Source: an uncultured Lachnospiraceae bacterium (GTDB taxonomy: Bacteria; Bacillota; Clostridia; Lachnospirales; Lachnospiraceae). Taken from it: a DNA stretch of 27,389 nt. Made by a program: the position numbers and the translations under genes. This document shows, piece after piece, positions 9,063-14,557 of the stretch (position 1 is its first letter; each line of letters opens with the position of its first letter). The notes beneath the pieces were generated by a model. It saw nothing but the letters and a program-made list of their open reading frames with translations. It made no database searches and was not told the origin of the DNA. The stretch covers positions 1-27,389 of the forward strand of contig CAJTMZ010000053.1 of the NCBI GenBank assembly GCA_910577445.1, in the 5' to 3' direction.

Positions 9063-9444
9063 CACATTTTCTTTGAAATTCATCAAAACGTCCGCTTAAC
9101 TCTGTTATCTTACAGATTTCCCCATCAAAATGGCGGGACAGTGTTTCAATTCCTCTCTTATTTTCAAGAACTGTCTGATAAGTTACCTGGATTTCTTTTC
9201 CCAGGTGATATTCTGCCATGTCAATTTTTTCATCCATAGAGCCAAGACGAGATTCTACTTTGTCAAGGCGGGCTTCCACCGCGTCAAGGCGAGCCTCTAC
9301 TCTATCAAGGCGAACTTCCACCGCCTCTATCTTCTCACCTAATACTTTAATCCCGTTTACAACCGCTTCAAATCCTGTATTTAACATCTGCATCTGGCTG
9401 TTCAAATTATTCATACACATGAGAACTTTCTTCATTCCAAACAT
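9052..9444 (-). CDS. Small heptad-repeat coiled-coil protein, function unknown
   Basis: About 130 aa. The start is placed at 9444 (MFGMKKVL) because AAGGAGG lies 7 bases upstream; the longer reading from 9486 starts before that site. No known family is recognised. The middle carries heptads of the form RLDxVEA (three near-perfect copies plus degenerate ones), giving a strongly charged parallel coiled coil. The N-terminus (KVLMCMNNLNSQMQMLNTGF) and C-terminus are also helical, with no signal peptide or membrane segment. The heptads are encoded by a 21-base tandem repeat. It lies between two GT2-TPR genes on the opposite strand and has its own sigma-A-like promoter. A scaffold or oligomerisation role is possible, but nothing shows it. 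Confidence 0.7.
   Translation of the reverse strand: MFGMKKVLMCMNNLNSQMQMLNTGFEAVVNGIKVLGEKIEAVEVRLDRVEARLDAVEARLDKVESRLGSMDEKIDMAEYHLGKEIQVTYQTVLENKRGIETLSRHFDGEICKITELSGRFDEFQRKCVGA
9241..9312 (-). repeat. 21-base tandem repeat encoding RLDxVEA heptads
   Basis: On the plus strand the core GTCAAGGCG recurs at 9262 and 9283, with ATCAAGGCG at 9304 and the diverged GCCAAGACG at 9241. The period is exactly 21 bases, one heptad. Near-identical units like these can change in number by slippage. Confidence 0.75.
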
Positions 9445-9528
9445 TCGGTTTCCTCCTTTCCTTTTACTCTCACCGGCATAATTCAAAATAGTATATTATT
9501 TATCGATAACCCCCGGTAATGTAAATTC

Positions 9529-9557
9529 ATCATATGGCAGTTTTTTATAAAAGTCAA
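9529..9557 (-). promoter_or_regulatory. Sigma-A-type promoter for the coiled-coil gene
   Basis: On the minus strand TTGACT (9552-9557) and TATGAT (9529-9534) are separated by 17 bases. This is close to consensus and lies about 85 bases upstream of the ATG at 9444. Confidence 0.6.
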
Positions 9558-9588
9558 GGTCAGAAAATAGGGGAGAAAAAAGTTGCAC

Positions 9589-9606
9589 AATACAATATAT
9601 TGTATT
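9589..9606. repeat. 18-base perfect palindrome AATACAATA/TATTGTATT
   Basis: The two halves are exact reverse complements. A related ATATTGTATA stretch lies about 20 bases to the right. It could be an operator for a dimeric regulator, but AT-rich DNA yields such palindromes by chance. Confidence 0.4.
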
Positions 9607-9862
9607 ATCTGGCTTTGTATTATTATATATTGTATATTTTTTCATATTTGTTGTTCTATAATTCAAAAGCATTAATTTATTTTCGTTAATTTTACCTTGA
9701 ACAACCTGCATTCAAATCCGTTTCAATATTAATAAAATACCAAAAAGTTACTCCGATAAAGATTCATTACTATCTCTATTTCTCTTTCTAAAGACGTCTT
9801 ATATTTATATGGTAACTTCAGTGGTTTTATGGTATTATATTTCCACAAGATATACGAGTTTT

Positions 9863-9888
9863 TAACAGGCATGCAAAATAGCCGATTT
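9863..9888 (+). promoter_or_regulatory. Sigma-D (sigma-28)-like promoter for the second GT2-TPR gene
   Basis: TAAC (9863-9866), 14 bases, then GCCGATTT (9881-9888). The sigma-28 consensus is TAAA, about 15 bases, GCCGATAA or CCGATAT. The -10 is strong and the -35 has one mismatch; read as TTAA, the spacer is exactly 15. The predicted start near 9895 gives a leader of about 20 bases, with AAAGGA at 9903-9908. Confidence 0.6.
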
Positions 9889-9916
9889 TCGCAAAGGGCT
9901 GGAAAGGACAATTCAC

Positions 9917-10999
9917 ATGCTACCAATATCTGTTTGTATTATTGCCAAAAATGAAGAGGCCAACATTGAGCGCTGTCTCTCCTCACTTGCCCCCTACGGA
10001 TTTGAAATTGTTGTAGTAGACACCGGCTCCACGGACAAAACCAAAGAGATAGCCGCCAAATATACTGACCGCATTTTTGATTTTGAATGGACGGACAATT
10101 TCAGCGAGGCCCGGAATTACTCCCTTCAAATGGCCTCCAATAACTGGATTTTTATGATGGACTGCGATGAATGGATTGAATCTATTGATATTGAGGAAAT
10201 GAATTATTTCCGCAAGAAAATGCCTGAATACGCCGGCTCCATTACCCGGAAGAATCTCACCGGAGACCCCGGCGACGCTGACAGCACCAATATATATAAT
10301 GACCGCACAGAGCGTCTGTTTTCCCGGAAACACTATTATTATACAGGAGCCATTCACGAACAGCTCACGCCAAAACATGGCGGAGAATTTAAGACTCTGC
10401 TTCTCGAAACCTATATCGGACATACCGGATATTTCTTATCTCCACAGGAACAGGCGCAAAAAGCAAGACGGAACTTGAATCTGCTGTTTAAACAGATGGT
10501 AGAGGCTCCAAACGACCCTTACGTTTATTTTCAGATTGGGAAATCCTTTCAGTCCATGGATGATTTACAAAAAGCCATTCCTTTCTTTGAAAAGGCTCTC
10601 AGCTTTGATTTAGACCCATCCCTTGCCTACGTTACTATGGCAATGGTATCGTACGGCAAATGTCTTCTAAGCACAGGCCAGGCACAAAAGGCATTGGGCA
10701 TCTATCAGGATGTATATGATTCTTTCACGCATTCTGCAGACTTTGTCTTTGTCATGGGGCTGCTTTATATGGAAAATCAAATGTATGAAGAAGCTCTGGA
10801 TGAATTCCAGAAAGCAACGACTTTTGAGTTCTCGAACACCGCTGGTACAAATTCTTATGAGGCATATTATCAGATAGGACGCATTCTGAATATGGCAGGC
10901 GAAAAAAAAATGGCTGTTAAATATTTTGAGCTTTGCGGAGATTTCCCTCCGGCTATTGCAGAATTGTCTAAACTAAACGAATCCCCCGATTGCAGTTAA
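9917..10999 (+). CDS. GT2 glycosyltransferase with C-terminal TPR repeats (copy 2)
   Basis: 360 aa, with AAAGGA 8 bases before the ATG. It is a paralogue of the protein at 7949-9016. Residues 1-~185 are GT2: ISVCIIAKNEEANIERCL, VVDTGSTDKT, MMDCDEW as the DxD equivalent, and GAIHEQL. Residues ~190-355 are TPR-like: DPYVYFQIGKSFQSMDDLQKA, MVSYGKCLLSTGQAQKAL, FVMGLLYMENQMYEEALDEF, YYQIGRILNMAGEKKMAV. Unlike its paralogue it is transcribed alone from a sigma-D-like promoter and ends in its own terminator directly facing flagellin. That makes it the best candidate in the window for a flagellin glycosyltransferase. The acceptor is inferred from promoter and position, not shown. Confidence 0.87.
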   Translation: MLPISVCIIAKNEEANIERCLSSLAPYGFEIVVVDTGSTDKTKEIAAKYTDRIFDFEWTDNFSEARNYSLQMASNNWIFMMDCDEWIESIDIEEMNYFRKKMPEYAGSITRKNLTGDPGDADSTNIYNDRTERLFSRKHYYYTGAIHEQLTPKHGGEFKTLLLETYIGHTGYFLSPQEQAQKARRNLNLLFKQMVEAPNDPYVYFQIGKSFQSMDDLQKAIPFFEKALSFDLDPSLAYVTMAMVSYGKCLLSTGQAQKALGIYQDVYDSFTHSADFVFVMGLLYMENQMYEEALDEFQKATTFEFSNTAGTNSYEAYYQIGRILNMAGEKKMAVKYFELCGDFPPAIAELSKLNESPDCS

Positions 11000-11017
11000 A
11001 TGCAGCCGGGGGATTTT
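10980..11017 (+). terminator. Intrinsic terminator overlapping the GT2-TPR stop codon
   Basis: AATCCCCCG (10980-10988) pairs with CGGGGGATT (11007-11015), with an inner TGCA/TGCA stem and a loop GTTAAA that contains the TAA stop (10997-10999). A TTTT run follows at 11014-11017. Confidence 0.8.
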
Positions 11018-11053
11018 ACCAGGCATTAAACAGGCAACAATTCCTGATAAGTA

Positions 11054-11083
11054 AGAAAGGATTGGCGTACGCCAATCCTTTCT
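11054..11083 (-). terminator. 30-base perfect palindrome, flagellin terminator
   Basis: AGAAAGGATTGGCGT (11054-11068) is followed at once by its exact reverse complement (11069-11083). On the minus strand the tail is TACTTATC, only mildly U-rich. It lies 37 bases after the flagellin stop and may both end and stabilise this abundant mRNA. Confidence 0.7.
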
Positions 11084-11120
11084 GATAGTTACTTTTCTTA
11101 ATTTACAATGACCTGGTTGA

Positions 11121-12035
11121 TTAGCCAAGTAAGGACAATACACCCTGATTGCTCTGGTTGGACTGTGCCAGCATTGATGTACCAGCCTGTGCAAGAATCT
11201 GGTTGTTCGCATACTGAACCATAGTCGTAGCCATATCTGTATCACGGATGGTAGCTTCAGCACTTGTGGTGTTCTCAACTACGTTATCCAGGTTGTTAAT
11301 GGTGTGCTCAAGACGATTCTGTACAGCACCAAGGTCGGACCTCTGTAAAGATACTGTCTGCAACGCACTCTTAACGAATGCATTCAGGCTTGCAAAGTCA
11401 TCAGCCTTCGCATATGTTGCACTAGCTGCAGAATTATAGTTTGTAAACTTATCAACTACAGCCTGCGCATCAACAGAAACTGAATTGCCACTTGCATCTG
11501 TCCGGGAAACATTAGTTGCTTTACCAACCAACCCATCCATGCTCATAGCTTCAATGGTGATGTTAATATGCTGTCCGGCTTCTGCACCAACCTGAAGTCC
11601 CTTACCAGTAAATGTACCATCTAACAGGTTCTGCTCATTGAATGTTGTAGTATCAGCTACACGGTCGATTTCTGTCATCAACTGCTTGATTTCAGCCTGG
11701 ATATAGGACTGGTCAACAGAAGATAATGTACCGTTCTCACCCTTAACTGCCAGTTCGTTCATACGCTGTAACATATCGTGAACTTCGTTCAAAGCGCCTT
11801 CTGCTGTCTGCACGCAGGAGATACCGTCCTGTGCATTCTTGGAAGCTTGTGTAAGACCTCTAATCTGTCTTCTCATTTTTTCGGAAATGGAAAGACCTGC
11901 TGCATCGTCTGCTGCACGGTTAATCTTGTAACCGGATGATAACTTCTCTGTGGTCTTAGCCTGAGTCTGAGTGTTTACTCCTAACATTCTGTTAGAGTTC
12001 ATTGCTGTAAGATTGTGTTTTACTATCATTGACAT
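11121..12035 (-). CDS. hag: Flagellin
   Basis: 304 aa from the ATG at 12035, which has AAGGAGGA at 12043-12050; the open frame extends to 12140 but that part is leader. Residues 1-~145 are the D0/D1 N-terminus: IVKHNLTAMNSNRMLG, LSSGYKINRAADDAAGL, and the LQRMNELAV segment matching the region of TLR5 recognition. Residues ~220-304 are the C-terminal D1/D0 (RSDLGAVQNRLEHTINNL, MLAQSNQSNQGVLSLLG). The variable centre is short, so the D2/D3 domains are reduced or absent. Cys74 (DGISCVQTAEG) is unusual, as flagellins normally lack cysteine. The protein is secreted by the flagellar type III system and polymerises into the filament. It is monocistronic with a sigma-D promoter and a long structured leader. 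Confidence 0.97.
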   Translation of the reverse strand: MSMIVKHNLTAMNSNRMLGVNTQTQAKTTEKLSSGYKINRAADDAAGLSISEKMRRQIRGLTQASKNAQDGISCVQTAEGALNEVHDMLQRMNELAVKGENGTLSSVDQSYIQAEIKQLMTEIDRVADTTTFNEQNLLDGTFTGKGLQVGAEAGQHINITIEAMSMDGLVGKATNVSRTDASGNSVSVDAQAVVDKFTNYNSAASATYAKADDFASLNAFVKSALQTVSLQRSDLGAVQNRLEHTINNLDNVVENTTSAEATIRDTDMATTMVQYANNQILAQAGTSMLAQSNQSNQGVLSLLG

Positions 12036-12182
12036 AGTATATTCCTCCTTGAATTTAACGCCGCTTCCCTGCGTACGTTTTGGTGATTTTTGGCAGTTTC
12101 GCTTTCGAATTCGTACGCATCCAAAAACGAAACCGCTCATTGTTTTTTAAGTAAGTTTTGGAAGATTACTTCCCTTTACTTG
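12036..12182 (-). promoter_or_regulatory. Structured flagellin mRNA leader, probable CsrA target
   Basis: About 147 bases lie between the predicted start (~12182) and the ATG. In transcript order there are a short hairpin GGAAG/CTTCC (12169-12173 with 12160-12164), then two interleaved inverted repeats: GCGGTTTCG/CGAAACTGC (12128-12136 with 12093-12101, one G-U pair) and TGCGTACG/CGTACGCA (12112-12119 with 12070-12077). GGA motifs occur at 12120-12122, in AGGGAAG (12064-12070) and in the AAGGAGGA binding site. In Bacillus subtilis, CsrA blocks hag translation through two such leader sites and FliW relieves it. Both partner genes are in this window. Confidence 0.6.
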
Positions 12183-12188
12183 TATATT

Positions 12189-12215
12189 ATATCGGAGTGA
12201 TTTTCGAATACTTTA
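12189..12215 (-). promoter_or_regulatory. Sigma-D promoter of flagellin
   Basis: On the minus strand TAAA (12212-12215), 15 bases, then TCCGATAT (12189-12196). This is a near-perfect sigma-28/sigma-D promoter with the same geometry as those of the flgM and flaG operons. Confidence 0.88.
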
Positions 12216-12303
12216 TACTTAATTTGAAAATTTTTTTGTAATTTGTTTTTCTTTCTTTTCTACGAAAATACAGGCATATACAGCCTTCCGCCTTACTTTT
12301 TCA

Positions 12304-12331
12304 TTGTTTTTTCACTGCTTTTGTATATAAT
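12304..12331 (+). promoter_or_regulatory. Possible sigma-A promoter for the second CgeB-type gene
   Basis: TTGTTT (12304-12309) and TATAAT (12326-12331) with a 16-base spacer, 64 bases before the chosen ATG at 12395. The surroundings are AT-rich, so this is moderate evidence. Confidence 0.45.
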
Positions 12332-12372
12332 AAAATTATTGAAAAATATGTGAAATATACGCAGACACGAAA

Positions 12373-12390
12373 GCAGGCAGGAGCGCCTGC
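12373..12390 (+). promoter_or_regulatory. Hairpin presenting the ribosome binding site in its loop
   Basis: GCAGGC (12373-12378) and GCCTGC (12385-12390) form a 6-bp stem whose 6-base loop AGGAGC contains the AGGAG binding site of the downstream gene. A GGA in a hairpin loop is the classical CsrA recognition element. Confidence 0.45.
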
Positions 12391-12394
12391 AGAA

Positions 12395-13591
12395 ATGAGT
12401 AAACCTATGAAAATCATTATTCACCGCTACGGCAGCATCTGCGAGCCGGATATAATAGAAGCATTTCACGCATGCAATATCGCCGTAATTGAAGATTCCA
12501 CAGAAATCCGTCAGAAATCTATCAGCTCCGAAACCAGAATCAGGCTGCTGGGAGAATTGATTCTGACGCATCGGCCGGCCTTTGTATTCAGTATTAATTT
12601 CTTTCCCTATATATCTGAAATTTGTGAGAAGCTTAACACTTTATATGTCTCTCTGAGCGTTGACTGCCCCGTGCTTGAATTATTTTCCCGCTCTGTAAAA
12701 AATAAATGTAACCGCATTTTTTTGTTTGATTATCTGCAGTACCAAAAATTTTATCCGGAAAATCCTGAAGGCGTTTTTTATCTCCCTCTGGCCGCCAATA
12801 CCGCCAGGTGGGAACAGGCGCTTTCCGCCGTCTCCAAAAGTCAGGTGCAGGCTTATCAATGCGACGTTTCCTTTGTCGGCTCTTTATATAATGAAAAATC
12901 TCCTCTTGCCCGAATTACACTGGATGATTTCAACAGGGGACTTGCGGAGGGAATTATCGAGGCTCAGCTAAAAATTCCCGGATGCTCCGTTTTAGAGGAA
13001 GCGCCTCCGGATTCGCTGGTTTCCGCCTTCAGAAGAGCCGATTCCGCCTTTTTTCGTCCAAAAGACAGCTTTACCGATACGGACTTGTTTGTTCTTTCCC
13101 ACTATTATCTGAGTATGCAGGTTTCTTCTCTGGAAAGGATACGGACCCTTGCGGAACTGGGGAAGGAATTTTCCATCAACTTATACACCAGAAGCGATAC
13201 CACGGATTTACAGAATATTCCCGGTATTCGCTGCCAGGGCGGCGTGTCCACCCATACCGAAATGCCCCTCGTTTTCCGCTACAGTAAAATTAATTTGAAT
13301 ATTACGATGCGCTCCATCCAAACCGGTTTGTCCCAGAGGATATGGGATGTTTTAGGCTGCGGCGGCTTTCTGCTCACTAATTATCAAAGTGAAATTCCTG
13401 AATATTTTGTTGTGGGGGAGGATTTGGAATGTTATGAAAACCCGGCGGATTTGAAAGAAAAAATTGCTTTTTATCTGGCCCATGATGATATACGGGAGGA
13501 AATCGCCAGAAACGGCCTGAAAAAGACCAGAGACCGGCACACTTATATTCATCGGATTTTGCAGATTATGCGGGTATTATTTCCCGGATAA
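12395..13591 (+). CDS. CgeB/DUF3880-type glycosyltransferase (copy 2)
   Basis: About 398 aa. The ATG at 12395 is preferred, with AGGAG at 12379-12383; a GTG at 12350 would extend it by 15 residues, and an ATG at 12407 is also possible. It is homologous to the protein at 5508-6761: IIHRYGSICEPDII at the N-terminus, YVSLSVDCPVLELF, CDVSFVGSLYNEKSP, YSKINLNITMRSI, and LSQRIWDVLGCGGFLLTNY in the C-terminal glycosyltransferase domain. It sits alone between divergent flagellin and the convergent flaG-fliD-fliS operon, a position consistent with flagellin modification. Donor and acceptor unknown. Confidence 0.8.
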   Translation: MSKPMKIIIHRYGSICEPDIIEAFHACNIAVIEDSTEIRQKSISSETRIRLLGELILTHRPAFVFSINFFPYISEICEKLNTLYVSLSVDCPVLELFSRSVKNKCNRIFLFDYLQYQKFYPENPEGVFYLPLAANTARWEQALSAVSKSQVQAYQCDVSFVGSLYNEKSPLARITLDDFNRGLAEGIIEAQLKIPGCSVLEEAPPDSLVSAFRRADSAFFRPKDSFTDTDLFVLSHYYLSMQVSSLERIRTLAELGKEFSINLYTRSDTTDLQNIPGIRCQGGVSTHTEMPLVFRYSKINLNITMRSIQTGLSQRIWDVLGCGGFLLTNYQSEIPEYFVVGEDLECYENPADLKEKIAFYLAHDDIREEIARNGLKKTRDRHTYIHRILQIMRVLFPG

Positions 13592-13614
13592 GTCAGAGAC
13601 GTCGAAAGTTATAA

Positions 13615-13658
13615 ATGCGGCCCATGTATTACATGAGCCGCATAAATTTATTTTTTCA
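13615..13658. terminator. Bidirectional terminator between CgeB-2 and the flaG operon
   Basis: ATGCGGC (13615-13621) pairs with GCCGCAT (13637-13643) and CATGT (13623-13627) with ACATG (13631-13635), with one C/A mismatch. On the plus strand TTTATTTTTT follows; on the minus strand the hairpin begins right after the stop of the gene ending at 13648. Confidence 0.75.
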
Positions 13659-14124
13659 TATCCATAATGCTTGCGTCTTCCCGAACCGCTTTATTTAAGT
13701 TCTTATAATAACTATACGCAGCCTTTGAGGACTTCCGTCCCTGCCCTAACGTTTCTCTTTCTTTTTTGAAATGAGCGCTGACCATATCTTTGTTCCGGCT
13801 CTCCTGCGCCTGAATGGAAACGCTCTTTTCCGTTACCTGACTAATCAGCTCCTGCAGACGTTTAATCTGCCCGGTATACAGCTCCCTGTTATGTGACAAA
13901 TCCTCTTTTATCTGCTCATAGACCGTTTCAAAGCCTTCGTCCAGTTTTTCAAGTTCTTCAATACAGGCGTCCTTCTTATCCACAAGAGCGTCAAACTGTT
14001 CCATATCAAACTTTTCGTCTTTCAGCAATTCGCTCTGTGAAAGATTGTATTTTTCGATACTTTCCAAAACTGTTTTTTTCTTTTTCAGGCTGTCCTCTAA
14101 TATGTCCAGATAACTGCTTGTCAT
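13648..14124 (-). CDS. Putative FliT/FlgN-like flagellar export chaperone
   Basis: 158 aa, almost entirely helical and charged. An N-terminal segment (SYLDILEDSLKKKKTVLESI) and a central stretch (FDALVDKKDACIEELEKLDEGF) are followed by a long coiled coil and a basic, Tyr-containing C-terminus (AAYSYYKNLNKAV). Size and layout match FlgN/FliT-type chaperones, and it is the last gene after fliD and fliS, where fliT normally lies. Sequence similarity to FliT itself is not obvious, so the name rests on context. The binding site is weak (a GGAAAGG too far upstream), and 42 bases separate it from fliS, so expression may be low. Probable partner: FliD, or the hook-filament junction proteins. Confidence 0.65.
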   Translation of the reverse strand: MTSSYLDILEDSLKKKKTVLESIEKYNLSQSELLKDEKFDMEQFDALVDKKDACIEELEKLDEGFETVYEQIKEDLSHNRELYTGQIKRLQELISQVTEKSVSIQAQESRNKDMVSAHFKKERETLGQGRKSSKAAYSYYKNLNKAVREDASIMDMKK

Positions 14125-14166
14125 TTCAATACCATGCCTTTCCGGGTCTGCTCGTCGGGTAAACAG

Positions 14167-14553
14167 TTAAATTGCGCCGCTGGCTCTGTTAATGCGCATT
14201 ACCTCTTTCCAGGTATCACGCATGGAACGGATGTGTTCGCAAACTTCTTCAAGAATTGCTATATCTTTCTTTATGTTTGCTTCAATCAGCCTGCGCTGCA
14301 GATACGCATAAACCTTGTCAAACTCATTGGCGACCGGATATTTCATATCCAGGGTCGCACGAAGATGGTCTACAATTTTCTGAGTCTTGACGATATGAAT
14401 ATGCGCTTTCTGAATATCCTTATGCTCAATTGCAACAATAGCGACATTACAGAATTTAATAGCTCCTTCATACAGCATCAAAACCAGTTCCGCCGGGGTT
14501 GCTGTCAATATTTTGCTGTTATTATACTGGTTAAAAGCGTTGGATAGCGCCAT
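14167..14553 (-). CDS. fliS: Flagellin export chaperone FliS
   Basis: 128 aa, the usual length. NAFNQYNNSKILTATPAELVLMLYEGAIKFC is split over the first two helices and is typical of FliS. LMLYEGAIKF and the later ANEFDKVYAYLQRRLIEAN are family blocks. FliS binds the disordered C-terminus of flagellin in the cytoplasm and prevents early polymerisation; in Bacillus subtilis it also helps FliW bind flagellin. The AGGAGG binding site lies within the last codons of fliD, and only 4 bases separate the genes, so the two are tightly coupled. Confidence 0.95.
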   Translation of the reverse strand: MALSNAFNQYNNSKILTATPAELVLMLYEGAIKFCNVAIVAIEHKDIQKAHIHIVKTQKIVDHLRATLDMKYPVANEFDKVYAYLQRRLIEANIKKDIAILEEVCEHIRSMRDTWKEVMRINRASGAI

Positions 14554-14557
14554 GTTA

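Larger units (their letters stand above)
9487..9916. other. AT-rich intergenic region without a convincing gene
   Basis: About 430 bases between the coiled-coil gene and the second GT2-TPR gene. Small minus-strand open frames exist (9496-9711 and 9729-9926) but lack ribosome binding sites and recognisable products. The region holds a sigma-A-like promoter for the minus-strand gene, an 18-base palindrome (9589-9606) with a partial second copy near 9616-9637, and a sigma-D-like promoter for the plus-strand gene. Confidence 0.6.

Noticed and set aside
9241..9312. CRISPR-like short repeats
   Set aside because: The units are 21 bases, adjacent with no spacers, and encode a heptad coiled coil.
9496..9926. 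Two small minus-strand open frames as genes
   Set aside because: No binding sites, AT-driven composition, no recognisable product, and they overlap promoters.
12036..12140. Longer flagellin reading from 12140
   Set aside because: It translates the structured leader, lacks a ribosome binding site, and gives a basic peptide unlike any flagellin start. The ATG at 12035 has a perfect site.
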